This document shows, one piece after another, positions 43,039-51,467 of a DNA stretch of 64,000 bases. The stretch comes from Hyphomicrobiales bacterium (GTDB lineage Bacteria; Pseudomonadota; Alphaproteobacteria; Rhizobiales; Beijerinckiaceae). The number at the start of each line of letters is the position of its first letter. Positions within the stretch are counted from its first letter, which is position 1. A program made the position numbers and the translations under genes. Under the pieces are notes generated by a model. That model had not been told where the DNA came from. It ran no database searches and worked only from the letters and a program-made list of their open reading frames with translations. Location of the stretch: contig JAIXYZ010000013.1 in the NCBI GenBank assembly GCA_027489955.1, positions 62,001 to 126,000 of the forward strand, in the 5' to 3' direction.

Positions 43039-43137
43039 AATCCGGTGGACGGGCGGTTGCGCGCCCGCCCGTTTGCCGCGCAAATGGCGACAAGGACGCC
43101 GGCCCAGCCGGCCGCACAGCAAGGAGCCGGTCTGAGC

Positions 43138-43767
<630 letters not shown>

Positions 43768-43770
43768 CCG

Positions 43771-44385
43771 TCAGGTCGTGGAGCAGACCGTCGTGGTGCC
43801 GCCGGTCTCGCGCGGCACCTGCGGCACGAGGCGCGGCCGCATGTAGATCGTGTCGCCCAGGTTGAACACCGAGTTCACCAGCTTCACCGGCGCGGTGTAC
43901 GGATACTCGGCCGACGCGACGATCAGCGAGGAATTGGGCACCATCAGCCCCGCCGGCAGCGTGATGGTCGAGGGCTTGGGCATGCCGTTGCGCACCTCGA
44001 CCCAGCAGAGCTTCACCTTCTGGTCCTTGTCGACATACACGCTGGCGATCATCATCTTGGCCGGCGAGGGATCGATCGGCTGGAGCACGTAGCGCGACGC
44101 CTCGAAGATGTTGTTCAGCTCGATGTCGGGAATCTTGGTCGCCTGGGCCGTCAGGTCGGCCAGCGTGCGGGCGAGCAGCGTCACCTTGCGGTCCACGATG
44201 ACGCCCTGGGTCATCTGGACGAGCCCCAGATACATCGTCAGCAGCACCGGCACGATGACGGCGAATTCCACCGCGGCCACGCCGCGCCGGTCCGTCGCGA
44301 GCCGCGCCAGCCGCGGCCCGGCAAGGCGCCGCGCGAGGCGCGACAGCCGGGAGAGCATCTGCCCGGGAAAGGCGTTGCGGTTCAT
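43771..44385 (-). CDS. TadE/TadF-like pseudopilin
   Basis: A 204-residue pilus-assembly protein with a basic N-terminal leader, the prepilin-like site RRGVAAVEFAVIVPVLLTMYLG (cleavage after Gly, Glu at +5) and a single membrane helix. The remainder is periplasmic. It is the downstream one of two TadE-type genes, nine bases after the other. It belongs to the Flp/Tad adhesive pilus system that continues on the plus strand from 46060. A minor pilin or priming pseudopilin role is known for TadE/TadF of Aggregatibacter. Confidence 0.88.
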   Translation of the reverse strand: MNRNAFPGQMLSRLSRLARRLAGPRLARLATDRRGVAAVEFAVIVPVLLTMYLGLVQMTQGVIVDRKVTLLARTLADLTAQATKIPDIELNNIFEASRYVLQPIDPSPAKMMIASVYVDKDQKVKLCWVEVRNGMPKPSTITLPAGLMVPNSSLIVASAEYPYTAPVKLVNSVFNLGDTIYMRPRLVPQVPRETGGTTTVCSTT

Positions 44386-44394
44386 GCGCTGGCC

Positions 44395-45015
44395 TCAGAA
44401 CGGCTCGTTGCGAAACGCGGCGACGGCCGCGATCATGCGGCGGTTGCCGCTCAGGTTGGACAGCCCCGGTCCGCTCAGGAACGAGGTGTAGAGCTTCATC
44501 GGGAAGGCGGCGCGCACGATGACGATCTGGCCCGACGTGCTGGCCTGGTAGACGAACTCGCCCGAATTGATCTCGCCGTTCTTCATCAGCGGCGGCAGCA
44601 GGCCGGGGCTGGTGAAGGTCGGGAAGGCGCGCACGTCGATCTGCAGCCCGCCCGTGCAGTCGAACAGGGCCGGGACGTGGGAGCAGATGCGCTTGCGGAA
44701 TTCGGCCGCGTGCTGGGGCGCCGGCACGGCGGCGAGCTCGCCGTTCAGTTCGCCGGTGAAGATGCGCCGGGAGGCGTTCGCCACCGCGGTTTCGAGCACC
44801 TGCGACGACCACAGCACGACCGCGGTTTCCAGCACGGCGAAAAGCAGGGCGAAGAAGGGGATGGAGATCAGCGCGAATTCCACGGCCGCCGAACCGTCGC
44901 GCGACCGGCCAAAGCGCCTGAGCAGGCGCAGCCGGAACCGGCGCGCGCGCCGCGCCGGGCCTGCGCCGTCGCTGGGCAAGGGGGCCGTCTCAGCCGAACC
45001 GGGCCGTTCCGTCAT
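44395..45015 (-). CDS. TadE/TadF-like pseudopilin
   Basis: A 206-residue protein with an Arg-rich leader, prepilin-like site RDGSAAVEFALISIPFFALL (Glu at +5) and one membrane helix, followed by a periplasmic domain with a Cys pair (RICSHVPALFDCTG). Paralogue of the next gene. Upstream lie 140 bases before the stop of the small secretin-domain gene, with no obvious promoter. Its processing would depend on the CpaA peptidase at 46503. Confidence 0.88.
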   Translation of the reverse strand: MTERPGSAETAPLPSDGAGPARRARRFRLRLLRRFGRSRDGSAAVEFALISIPFFALLFAVLETAVVLWSSQVLETAVANASRRIFTGELNGELAAVPAPQHAAEFRKRICSHVPALFDCTGGLQIDVRAFPTFTSPGLLPPLMKNGEINSGEFVYQASTSGQIVIVRAAFPMKLYTSFLSGPGLSNLSGNRRMIAAVAAFRNEPF

Positions 45016-45155
45016 GGTCGTCTCCCCACCCGGCCCCGGCGATTCCGGGGCGGGCTCCGGCGACCATGGCTACAGGAAGAACCTTTCCGCGCGGTTTCGC
45101 GGACGCCCGGAGTTTCCCAAGGCGTGGTGAACGCTGAGTTTACCTTGACGAAGCG

Positions 45156-45617
45156 TTACTTCTGCCCGGCCAGCGCGTTGCGGGCATTCGCCTGGCCGCT
45201 CACGTCCGTGAAGTGCTTCTGCGCGTCGCCCAGCAGGAGCGTGGGCTGGCACGCGGGCGCGCACGAGTAGGACTCCCTGTCCATGCCCCGGTGGACGGTC
45301 ACGAGGGCGTCGCCGCCGGCCTGGACGCGGATATTGGCTTCCACGACCAGGTTCCCCGCGGCGTCGAGCGCGATCAGGTTCGTCACGCCGTAGCTCTTGC
45401 CCGTGACGATCATGATGCCGTTCTTCTGCACGGTGACGTCCGCGATCATCGGGTTGCCCACCACGATGGTCTGGATCTTCTCCGGCAGCTTCATGATCTT
45501 GGCATGGTCGAGGTCGACCAGGATGTTGTCCGCCGGCGCGGCCGCGACGGGCACCGCGGCCAGGGCCGCCGCCAGGACGGCGGGGAGGGCGATGCGGGTG
45601 ACGATGCGCTGAAGCAT
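45156..45617 (-). CDS. Stand-alone pilus assembly secretin N-domain protein
   Basis: A 153-residue secreted protein. A signal peptide (residues about 1-27, ending AAVPVAAA) is followed by one copy of the N-terminal domain found in CpaC: ILVDLDHAKIMKLPEKIQTI, VVGNPMIADVTVQKNG and GKSYGVTNLIALDAAGNLV, which parallel the CpaC segments DLSIGKSLIVDLP and FVANPKVANAVV. Two cysteines (SCAPAC) follow. It therefore duplicates the part of CpaC that sits in the periplasm, without the channel. The ATG at 45617 is the start that keeps the signal peptide; the open frame further upstream is not coding. Probably an accessory of the Tad outer-membrane channel. Confidence 0.82.
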   Translation of the reverse strand: MLQRIVTRIALPAVLAAALAAVPVAAAPADNILVDLDHAKIMKLPEKIQTIVVGNPMIADVTVQKNGIMIVTGKSYGVTNLIALDAAGNLVVEANIRVQAGGDALVTVHRGMDRESYSCAPACQPTLLLGDAQKHFTDVSGQANARNALAGQK

Positions 45618-46059
45618 GGCGGATTGCTCGCAAAGGTCGGGACGGCCTGCATCCATCAAGGTCGAAAATGGTGAACCTTTGCCTAACGAAGCGCGGACAA
45701 AGCGATGCAGGAGCAAACGACGTGTGATGAACGCCGTTCAGGAACTGAGACTAGATTGTCCGGATCGGGAGAAGGCGAATGGAACTGCATGACAAAAAGC
45801 CAGGAGAAGGTCGCGGATTCGCAATCTATTCGCAGGAAGACTTCTCTCCTAAGAGCTCATAACTCCAAGTATTATATTGTAGGCAATCCAAATAAGTCAT
45901 AATTAACCGTATGATTGACGTCCTCAATTGCAGCGTGATTTGGCGCTTTCTTTAACTCGACTGAAAGAAGTGCGGGGGCAATGTCCATCTCGGTTCTGAC
46001 CGGCCCATCGAGAGAGGCCGGCGGGCAGTGGAAAAACCGTGGTGATTGAGGAGCTACCC
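45618..46059. other. Non-coding, AT-rich divergent intergenic region of the Tad locus
   Basis: A 442-base region between the secretin-domain gene (minus strand) and the first Flp pilin (plus strand). The part from about 45820 to 45970 is strikingly AT-rich against the GC-rich surroundings. It contains TTAACCGT at 45903 and CTTTAACTCG near 45951, possible CtrA-type half-sites, and a GAGGAG ribosome site before the pilin. A 65-codon open frame (45705-45902) has no supporting features. Confidence 0.6.
45903..45919 (+). promoter_or_regulatory. Possible CtrA-like site upstream of flp
   Basis: TTAACCGTATGATTGAC resembles the CtrA box TTAA-N7-TTAAC but has eight bases between the half-sites and TTGAC instead of TTAAC. 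It lies about 140 bases before the pilin start and looks like the better-matching site upstream of cpaB. Confidence 0.3.
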
Positions 46060-46230
46060 ATGAAGAACATTTTCGCTCGTTTCGTGAAGGATGAGTCCGG
46101 CGCGACCGCCATCGAGTACGGCCTGATCGCCGCCATCGTCGGCGTCGGCATCATCGTGGCGCTGCAGACCCTCAAGGGCGAGCTGAACACGACCTTCGGC
46201 GCCGTTTCGACGGGCCTGAAGGAGCGTTGA
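46060..46230 (+). CDS. flp: Flp family type IVb pilin (1 of 2)
   Basis: A 56-residue major pilin. The leader MKNIFARFVKDESG ends in the cleavage Gly and is followed by ATAIEYGLIAAIVGVGIIVA, with Glu at +5 and the membrane/filament helix. GAGGAG six bases before ATG 46060 fixes the start against the upstream GTG. A second pilin follows after a perfect stem-loop. This gene heads the plus-strand Tad operon. In Caulobacter, pilA expression is CtrA-dependent, and similar sites occur in this locus. Confidence 0.95.
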   Translation: MKNIFARFVKDESGATAIEYGLIAAIVGVGIIVALQTLKGELNTTFGAVSTGLKER

Positions 46231-46237
46231 GAATTCT

Positions 46238-46265
46238 GGCGGCCCGCGCTTCGGCGCGGGCCGCC
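46238..46265 (+). terminator. Perfect GC-rich stem-loop between the two pilin genes
   Basis: GGCGGCCCGCGC (46238-46249) pairs perfectly with GCGCGGGCCGCC (46254-46265) around a TTCG tetraloop, followed by a T-rich stretch (GCTTTTGATCTTTATTTTT). It starts eight bases after the pilin stop. It probably acts as a partial terminator or 3' stabiliser that keeps pilin mRNA levels above those of downstream genes. Confidence 0.7.
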
Positions 46266-46306
46266 GTCTCGCTTTTGATCTTTATTTTTGCTGGGGGCCG
46301 CACGCC

Positions 46307-46477
46307 ATGGCCTGTCTCATCGACCGATTCCTGCGCGACGAGACCGGGGCCACCGCCATCGAGTACGGCCTGATCGCCGCCTTCCTGTGCATCGGTATCC
46401 TCGTCGCGTTGACCCAGGTCCGTGACGCTTTCGGCACCTTCGTCAACGATGCGGTTACCGGATTGCGGCAGTCTTGA
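46307..46477 (+). CDS. Flp family type IVb pilin (2 of 2)
   Basis: A 56-residue small pilin. The leader MACLIDRFLRDETG is followed by the same cleavage site and N-terminal helix as the first pilin (ATAIEYGLIAA), with Glu at +5, but the rest (FLCIGILVALTQVRDAF) differs, carrying a Cys in the helix. A GGGGG lies about nine bases before ATG 46307. It may be a minor pilin, or a variant of the major pilin. The reading frame is intact and ends 25 bases before cpaA. Confidence 0.9.
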   Translation: MACLIDRFLRDETGATAIEYGLIAAFLCIGILVALTQVRDAFGTFVNDAVTGLRQS

Positions 46478-46502
46478 GCCGCCACGCATCCGGACCGCCC
46501 CC

Positions 46503-47009
46503 ATGACCGCCCTCGTCCTGTTCACCATCGTGCCGGCCCTGATCGCGTTCGCCGCGGCCAGCGACCTGCTGACGATGACGATCTCCAACCGGCTGTGCCT
46601 GGCGCTCGCCGCCCTGTTCGCGCCGTTCGCGCTCTATGCCGGCATGGGCTGGGCGGATATCGGGCTGCAACTGGCGGCCGGGCTCTTCATGCTCGCGATC
46701 TGCTTCGGGCTCTTCGCGCTCGGCAGGATCGGCGGCGGGGATGCCAAGTTCACGGCCGCCGCGGCGATCTGGCTCGGCTTCGACATGCTCATGCCCTTCC
46801 TCGTCCTTGCCGCCGTCTTCGGCGGCCTGCTCGCCCTCGCGATGATATGGGTGAAGCGCAATCCCATCCCGGCCCTGGCCCTGCGCGCACCCTGGTATGC
46901 GCGCCTACAGGACGAGAAGACCGGCATTCCCTACGGCGTCCCCCTGGCCGCCGCGGCGCTCATCGCCCTGCCGCAGACCGCGATCTGGCGCCTCGCCATC
47001 GGGCTCTGA
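46503..47009 (+). CDS. cpaA: Prepilin peptidase (CpaA/TadV)
   Basis: A 168-residue A24-family aspartyl protease of the inner membrane that processes Flp, TadE and TadF leaders. The first catalytic Asp is in AAASDLLTMTISNRL and the second in RIGGGDAKFTAA (the GxGD motif). It has about five membrane segments. The ATG at 46503 is chosen for homology; the open frame extends upstream into the second pilin. CpaA lacks the N-terminal methylase part seen in PilD, as expected for the Tad type. Confidence 0.93.
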   Translation: MTALVLFTIVPALIAFAAASDLLTMTISNRLCLALAALFAPFALYAGMGWADIGLQLAAGLFMLAICFGLFALGRIGGGDAKFTAAAAIWLGFDMLMPFLVLAAVFGGLLALAMIWVKRNPIPALALRAPWYARLQDEKTGIPYGVPLAAAALIALPQTAIWRLAIGL

Positions 47010-47071
47010 ACCGGCCTCGCGCCGCCGCCGCAACCGCCACGCGCGCAATCGGTCGGGTCAGATACGTTCAG

Positions 47072-47087
47072 TTAACCATAAGTTGAC
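47072..47087 (+). promoter_or_regulatory. CtrA-like binding site upstream of cpaB
   Basis: TTAACCATAAGTTGAC fits the CtrA box TTAA-N7-TTAAC with a single mismatch (TTGAC), and its first half is the exact half-site TTAACCAT. It lies 50 bases before the cpaB start, in the spacer after cpaA. It suggests cell-cycle control of the pilus genes. Confidence 0.55.
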
Positions 47088-47136
47088 GTTTGGCTGATCG
47101 AATCCGGGCATCAGGTCTCCGTCCCGAAGCGCAGCC

Positions 47137-47940
47137 ATGAACCGTGCAAAGATCATTCTCCTCGGCGTTGCCGTCCTGTCGGGCGGTGCCGCGGTGTTCC
47201 TGGCGCAGCGCAGCCCGCCGCCGGCTCCCGCGCCCGTGGTCGTGGCCCCCGTCGCCGCGCCGACGATGAAGACGACCGAGGTGCTGGTAGCCGCCAGCGA
47301 CCTGCCCATGGGCTCCACCGTGGCCGCCAACGCGCTGACCTGGCAGGCCTGGCCCGCCGAAGGCGCCTCCGCCGGCTTTATCAAGAAGTCCGACCAGCCC
47401 GACGCGATCACCCATTTCACCGGCTCCATCGCCCGCATCGCCATGGTGGCCGGCGAGCCGATCCGCCCGGAAAAGCTCATCCGCGCCGACGGCTCCGGCT
47501 TCATGTCGGCCATCCTGCCTGCCGGCAAGCGGGCGGTGGCGATCACCATCGACAGCCGCGGCTCCAACACCGCCGGCGGCTTCATCCTGCCCAACGACAG
47601 GGTGGACGTGATTCGCACGTACCGCGACGACGAGGGCACCCGCACCGCCGGGTCCGACATCTACGTGTCGGAGACGATCCTGCGGAACATCCGGGTCCTG
47701 GCCATCGGCCAGCGCATCCAGGAGCAGGGCGCCGAGAAGGTCGTCGTCGGCGAGAACGCCACCCTCGAGGTCGATCCCGCCCAGGCCGAGACGCTCACGC
47801 TCGCCCAGCGCGTCGGCCAGCTCTCCCTGTCCCTGCGCTCCATCGCCGACACCTCCGCCAAGGAGGAAGCGACCAAGCCGCAGGAATCGGGCCTCACCAT
47901 CGTCCGCTTCGGCGTCTCCCGCCAGTCCACCAGACCATGA
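47137..47940 (+). CDS. cpaB: Flp pilus assembly protein CpaB
   Basis: A 267-residue protein with one N-terminal membrane segment (RAKIILLGVAVLSGGAAVFLA), a Pro/Ala-rich linker, then a SAF domain (TTEVLVAASDLPMGSTVAANA) and the RcpC/CpaB domain (AVAITIDSRGSNTAGGFILPNDRVDVI). It is required for pilus assembly and sits between the inner membrane and the secretin. It ends overlapping cpaC by four bases. The CtrA-like box is 50 bases upstream of the start. Confidence 0.92.
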   Translation: MNRAKIILLGVAVLSGGAAVFLAQRSPPPAPAPVVVAPVAAPTMKTTEVLVAASDLPMGSTVAANALTWQAWPAEGASAGFIKKSDQPDAITHFTGSIARIAMVAGEPIRPEKLIRADGSGFMSAILPAGKRAVAITIDSRGSNTAGGFILPNDRVDVIRTYRDDEGTRTAGSDIYVSETILRNIRVLAIGQRIQEQGAEKVVVGENATLEVDPAQAETLTLAQRVGQLSLSLRSIADTSAKEEATKPQESGLTIVRFGVSRQSTRP

Positions 47941-49439
47941 TGGATCACCTCATGCCGCGCGCCCTTTCCGGCCAGCTGCCCCGCCTTCAGGCCCGTCCGC
48001 TGGCCGCCATCCTGGCCTCGAGCCTGGCGCTCGCGCTGGGGGCGACCCCGGCCCTGGCCCAGCGCGATCCCTCGCGCACCGGCTCGATCGGGCCGGCGCC
48101 GCTGCTGAATGTCGGTCCGGGCGAACAGGCCATCTCCCGCCGCATCGACCTGTCGATCGGCAAGTCGCTGATCGTCGACCTGCCGCGGGACGCCAAGGAA
48201 ATCTTCGTCGCGAACCCGAAGGTCGCCAATGCGGTCGTCCGCTCGGCGCAGAAGCTGTTCATCATCGGCATCGCCGACGGCGCCACCTCGATCTTCGCCC
48301 TCGATGCCGCCGGCCGGCAGATCACGGCTCTGGAGGTGACGGTCGGCCGCGACCTCAACGTCCTGCGCCAGACGCTGCGCCAGGCGATGCCCGCGGCCGA
48401 GATCGACATCAAGCCCGCCGGCGATTCCATCCTGCTGACCGGCTCGGTCGCCTCCCCGCAGGAGGCCCAGCAGGCGGTCGACATCGCCAACGCCTTCGTC
48501 GGCGTCCAGGGCGGCCTGCTCGGCTCCACCAAGGGCGGCGTCATCAACGGCCTGACCATCCGCGGCAAGGACCAGGTGATGATCAAGGTCACGGTGGCGG
48601 AAGTCTCCCGCACCGCGATCAAGCAGCTCGGCATCAACCTGACTTCGCAATGGGCCGGGCTGTCGGGCGTCACCGACAACCCGTTCACCATCGCGACGCA
48701 GCAATTGTCGAACACGGCGATCGGCCTCACCAAGGAGAACAATCGCCTCGGCAGCACGCTGCGCGCGCTGGAGCGCTCGGGCGTGTCCCGCGTCTTGGCG
48801 GAGCCGACGCTCACCGCCATTTCCGGCGAATCCGCCAAGTTCACCGCCGGCGGCGAGATCCCGATCCCCAAGAGCGAGACCTGCACGACCGACCTGCTCG
48901 GCCGCCGGGACTGCACGCTTTCGGTCGAGTACAAGCCCTTCGGCGTGAACCTGAACTTCACGCCCATCGTGATGTCGGAGAACCGGATCAGCGTCCGCGT
49001 GGCGACCGAGGTCAGCGAGATCGACGCCGCCAACCAGATCCGCTTCACGACGACCAACGCCGTCGCCTTCCGCGTCCGCAAGTCCGAGACGACGATCGAG
49101 CTGCCGTCCGGCGGCTCCCTCGCCACGGCGGGCCTGATCCAGCAGACATCGCGCCAGGCCATCAACGGCCTGCCGGGCCTGATGAACCTGCCGGTCCTGG
49201 GCGCGCTCTTCCGCTCGCGCGACTACCAGCGCGAGGAGACCGAGCTCGTCATCATCGCGACGCCCTTCATCGTGAAGCCCGTCGCCGTCTCCCAGCTCGC
49301 CAAGCCCGACGACGGCTATGTCGACGCCTCCGATCCGCAGACCATCCTGCTCGGCCGCCTGAACCGCCTCTATGGCGTCGCCGGCGCGCCGGTGAAGGAG
49401 CACGGCTACCGCGGCTCCTACGGCTTCATCAACGACTGA
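47937..49439 (+). CDS. cpaC: Type II/IV secretin, Flp pilus outer-membrane channel (CpaC/RcpA)
   Basis: A 500-residue secretin. A long signal peptide ends near ATPALAQ (residue about 42); the pilus N domain (about 65-140) has KSLIVDLPRDAKEIFVANPK; a BON-like domain follows (RQAMPAAEIDIKPAGDSILLTG); then the secretin core with VLAEPTLTAISGESAKFTAGGEIPIP and NGLPGLMNLPVLGALFRSRDYQREETELVIIATPFIVKP. It forms a ring in the outer membrane for pilus exit. ATG at 47937 overlaps the cpaB stop. Confidence 0.95.
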   Translation: MMDHLMPRALSGQLPRLQARPLAAILASSLALALGATPALAQRDPSRTGSIGPAPLLNVGPGEQAISRRIDLSIGKSLIVDLPRDAKEIFVANPKVANAVVRSAQKLFIIGIADGATSIFALDAAGRQITALEVTVGRDLNVLRQTLRQAMPAAEIDIKPAGDSILLTGSVASPQEAQQAVDIANAFVGVQGGLLGSTKGGVINGLTIRGKDQVMIKVTVAEVSRTAIKQLGINLTSQWAGLSGVTDNPFTIATQQLSNTAIGLTKENNRLGSTLRALERSGVSRVLAEPTLTAISGESAKFTAGGEIPIPKSETCTTDLLGRRDCTLSVEYKPFGVNLNFTPIVMSENRISVRVATEVSEIDAANQIRFTTTNAVAFRVRKSETTIELPSGGSLATAGLIQQTSRQAINGLPGLMNLPVLGALFRSRDYQREETELVIIATPFIVKPVAVSQLAKPDDGYVDASDPQTILLGRLNRLYGVAGAPVKEHGYRGSYGFIND

Positions 49440-49456
49440 ACCGGGACCCAAGGACC

Positions 49457-50176
49457 ATGACCCCCAGCATCCCCATCACCGGTTCCAGGCTCCTCCTGCT
49501 CGCCGCAATCGGCGCCGCGCTCGCCGGCTGCCAGACGGCCGACCGGGTCATCACCGGCACGACCGCGCCGACCGACTACCGCGACCGCCATCCCATCGTG
49601 CTGCAGCAGGGCGCCAGCCACCTCGACGTGTTCGTCGGGCGCGGCGTGCGCACCGTGGACGAGCGCCAGATGGCCGATATCAGGGCGTTTGCGGCCGAGT
49701 ACCGCAGCCGCGGCCGCGGCGGCATCCACGTCCAGGTGCCCCACGGCCATCCCGACGAGCCCTATGCCCGCCATGCGGCCGGCATCGTGCGCAACGCGCT
49801 TGCCGGCAGCGGCTCGGTCTACGTCACGCATTATCGGCCCGGCGATCCCTCGCTGGCCGCCCCGGTGCGCCTCACCTTCTCCACGCTGCAGGCCAAGGTG
49901 GACAGCCGCTGCGGGCTCTGGCCGGACGATCTCGGCACCGGCCCCAGCCTGACGTCGGGCCGCAACGAGCCGTTCCACAATCTCGGCTGCGCATCCCAGC
50001 AGAACATGGCGGCCCAGATCGCCGATCCGCTGGACCTCGTGCGGCCGCGGCCGGAAGGGCGCATCGACACGATCAAGCGCACCCGCGGCATCGAGGCGAT
50101 CCGCCAGGCCAAGGATCCGTCGACGCAATACAACGACAAGGCCACCCAGATTAACCAGGGCGTGGGTTCCAGGTGA
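49457..50176 (+). CDS. cpaD: Flp pilus lipoprotein CpaD
   Basis: A 239-residue outer-membrane lipoprotein with signal peptide and lipobox LAGC (Cys25). The CpaD domain includes DYRDRHPIVLQQGASHLDVFVG and the C-terminal NLGCASQQNMAAQIADPLDLVRP. It supports the CpaC secretin. An AAGGA three bases before ATG 49457 serves as ribosome site. Its stop overlaps the start of cpaE. Confidence 0.92.
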   Translation: MTPSIPITGSRLLLLAAIGAALAGCQTADRVITGTTAPTDYRDRHPIVLQQGASHLDVFVGRGVRTVDERQMADIRAFAAEYRSRGRGGIHVQVPHGHPDEPYARHAAGIVRNALAGSGSVYVTHYRPGDPSLAAPVRLTFSTLQAKVDSRCGLWPDDLGTGPSLTSGRNEPFHNLGCASQQNMAAQIADPLDLVRPRPEGRIDTIKRTRGIEAIRQAKDPSTQYNDKATQINQGVGSR

Positions 50177-51435
50177 TGAACGAGACCCAGATGGACGATT
50201 TCGGAGCGCGCGACGAGCAGGTCATCGCCCCCGTCCCGCGGGTGGCGATCCAGGCCTTCTGCGTCACGCCGGACGTGGCGTCCACCGTCCAGGAGGCCGC
50301 CGACGACCGGCGCATGAACAAGGCGCACGTCAAGATCCAGATGGGCGGCGCCCGCGCCGCGGTCGAGGCCTACCGCCACGCGCCCACGCCGAACGTCATC
50401 GTCATCGAGGCGACCGGCGACCGGCAGGACCTCCTGGAATCCCTCGACCTGCTCGCCGAGGTCTGCGACGACACGACCAAGGTCGTCGTCATCGGCCACG
50501 TCAACGACGTCATCCTCTACCGCGAGCTCATGCGCCGCGGCGTGTCGGACTACCTGATCGCGCCGGTCGGCACGCTGGTCTTCCTGCGCGCGGTGTCCGA
50601 ACTCTTCGCCTCGCCCGGCGCGGCACCGGTCGGCCGCACGGTCGCCGTGGTCGGCGCCAAGGGAGGCGTCGGCGCCTCCACGATCAGCCACAACGTCGCG
50701 TGGGCCGTCACCCGCCAGCTCAACCTGGCCGCGGTGATCGTCGATCTGGACGTGCCCTTCGGCACCGCCGGGCTCGACTTCAACCAGGACCCGCCGCAGG
50801 GCATCGCCGACGCGCTGTTCACGCCCGACCGCATCGACTCCGCCTTTGTCGACCGCCTCCTGTCCAAGTGCAGCGACAAGCTCAGCCTGCTGGCGGCTCC
50901 CGCCATGCTCGACCGGGTCTGCGACTTCAACGAGGCGAGTCTCGATCCGATCCTCGACCTGCTGCGGGCCTCCGTGCCCTGCGTGATGCTGGACGTGCCG
51001 CATCTGTGGACCGGCTGGGCGCGCCGTGCGCTCGTCGGCGCCGACGACATCCTCATCGTCGCCGCGCCGGAACTGGCGAGCCTGCGCAACGCCAAGAACC
51101 TGTTCGACACGCTGCGCCAGGCCCGTCCCAACGACCGGCAGCCCAAGATCGTCCTGAACCAGGTCGGCATGCCCAAGCGCCCCGAAATCTCGGTGGCGGA
51201 CTTCACCAAGGCCGTGGGAACGGACGTCTCCGCCGTGATCGCGTTCGATGCGCCGCTCTTCGGCGCCGCCGCGAACAACGGCCAGATGATCGCCGAGATG
51301 CAGCCCAACGCGAAGCCGTCGGAGCAGTTCGCCGACCTGGCCGCCGCGCTCATGGGCCGCGTCGAGCAGCGCCGTACGCGCCGCTCGCTGCTGGAACCGC
51401 TGCTGGCCCGGCTGCCGGGCCGCAAGGCGTCGTGA
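50176..51435 (+). CDS. cpaE: Flp pilus assembly ATPase CpaE (ParA/MinD-like)
   Basis: A 419-residue protein with an N-terminal receiver-like region (about 20-130) that lacks a clear phospho-acceptor, and a C-terminal ParA/MinD-type ATPase with deviant Walker A GAKGGVGAST (near residue 160) and VIVDLDVPFGTAGLDFNQ. It positions the Tad machinery. The GTG at 50173 is an alternative start; ATG 50176 overlaps the cpaD stop in TGATG. Length matches CpaE. Confidence 0.93.
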   Translation: MNETQMDDFGARDEQVIAPVPRVAIQAFCVTPDVASTVQEAADDRRMNKAHVKIQMGGARAAVEAYRHAPTPNVIVIEATGDRQDLLESLDLLAEVCDDTTKVVVIGHVNDVILYRELMRRGVSDYLIAPVGTLVFLRAVSELFASPGAAPVGRTVAVVGAKGGVGASTISHNVAWAVTRQLNLAAVIVDLDVPFGTAGLDFNQDPPQGIADALFTPDRIDSAFVDRLLSKCSDKLSLLAAPAMLDRVCDFNEASLDPILDLLRASVPCVMLDVPHLWTGWARRALVGADDILIVAAPELASLRNAKNLFDTLRQARPNDRQPKIVLNQVGMPKRPEISVADFTKAVGTDVSAVIAFDAPLFGAAANNGQMIAEMQPNAKPSEQFADLAAALMGRVEQRRTRRSLLEPLLARLPGRKAS

Positions 51436-51467
51436 GGCGCCACGTCTAGGACAGGGATCACGAGACG

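Noticed and set aside
45705-45902. 65-codon open frame upstream of the first pilin
   Set aside because: No ribosome site, no recognisable domain and it lies in the AT-rich promoter region.
47661-49451. Long minus-strand open frame across cpaB and cpaC
   Set aside because: Low-complexity Asp/Arg/Gly composition typical of antisense frames of GC-rich genes; cpaB and cpaC are clear on the plus strand.
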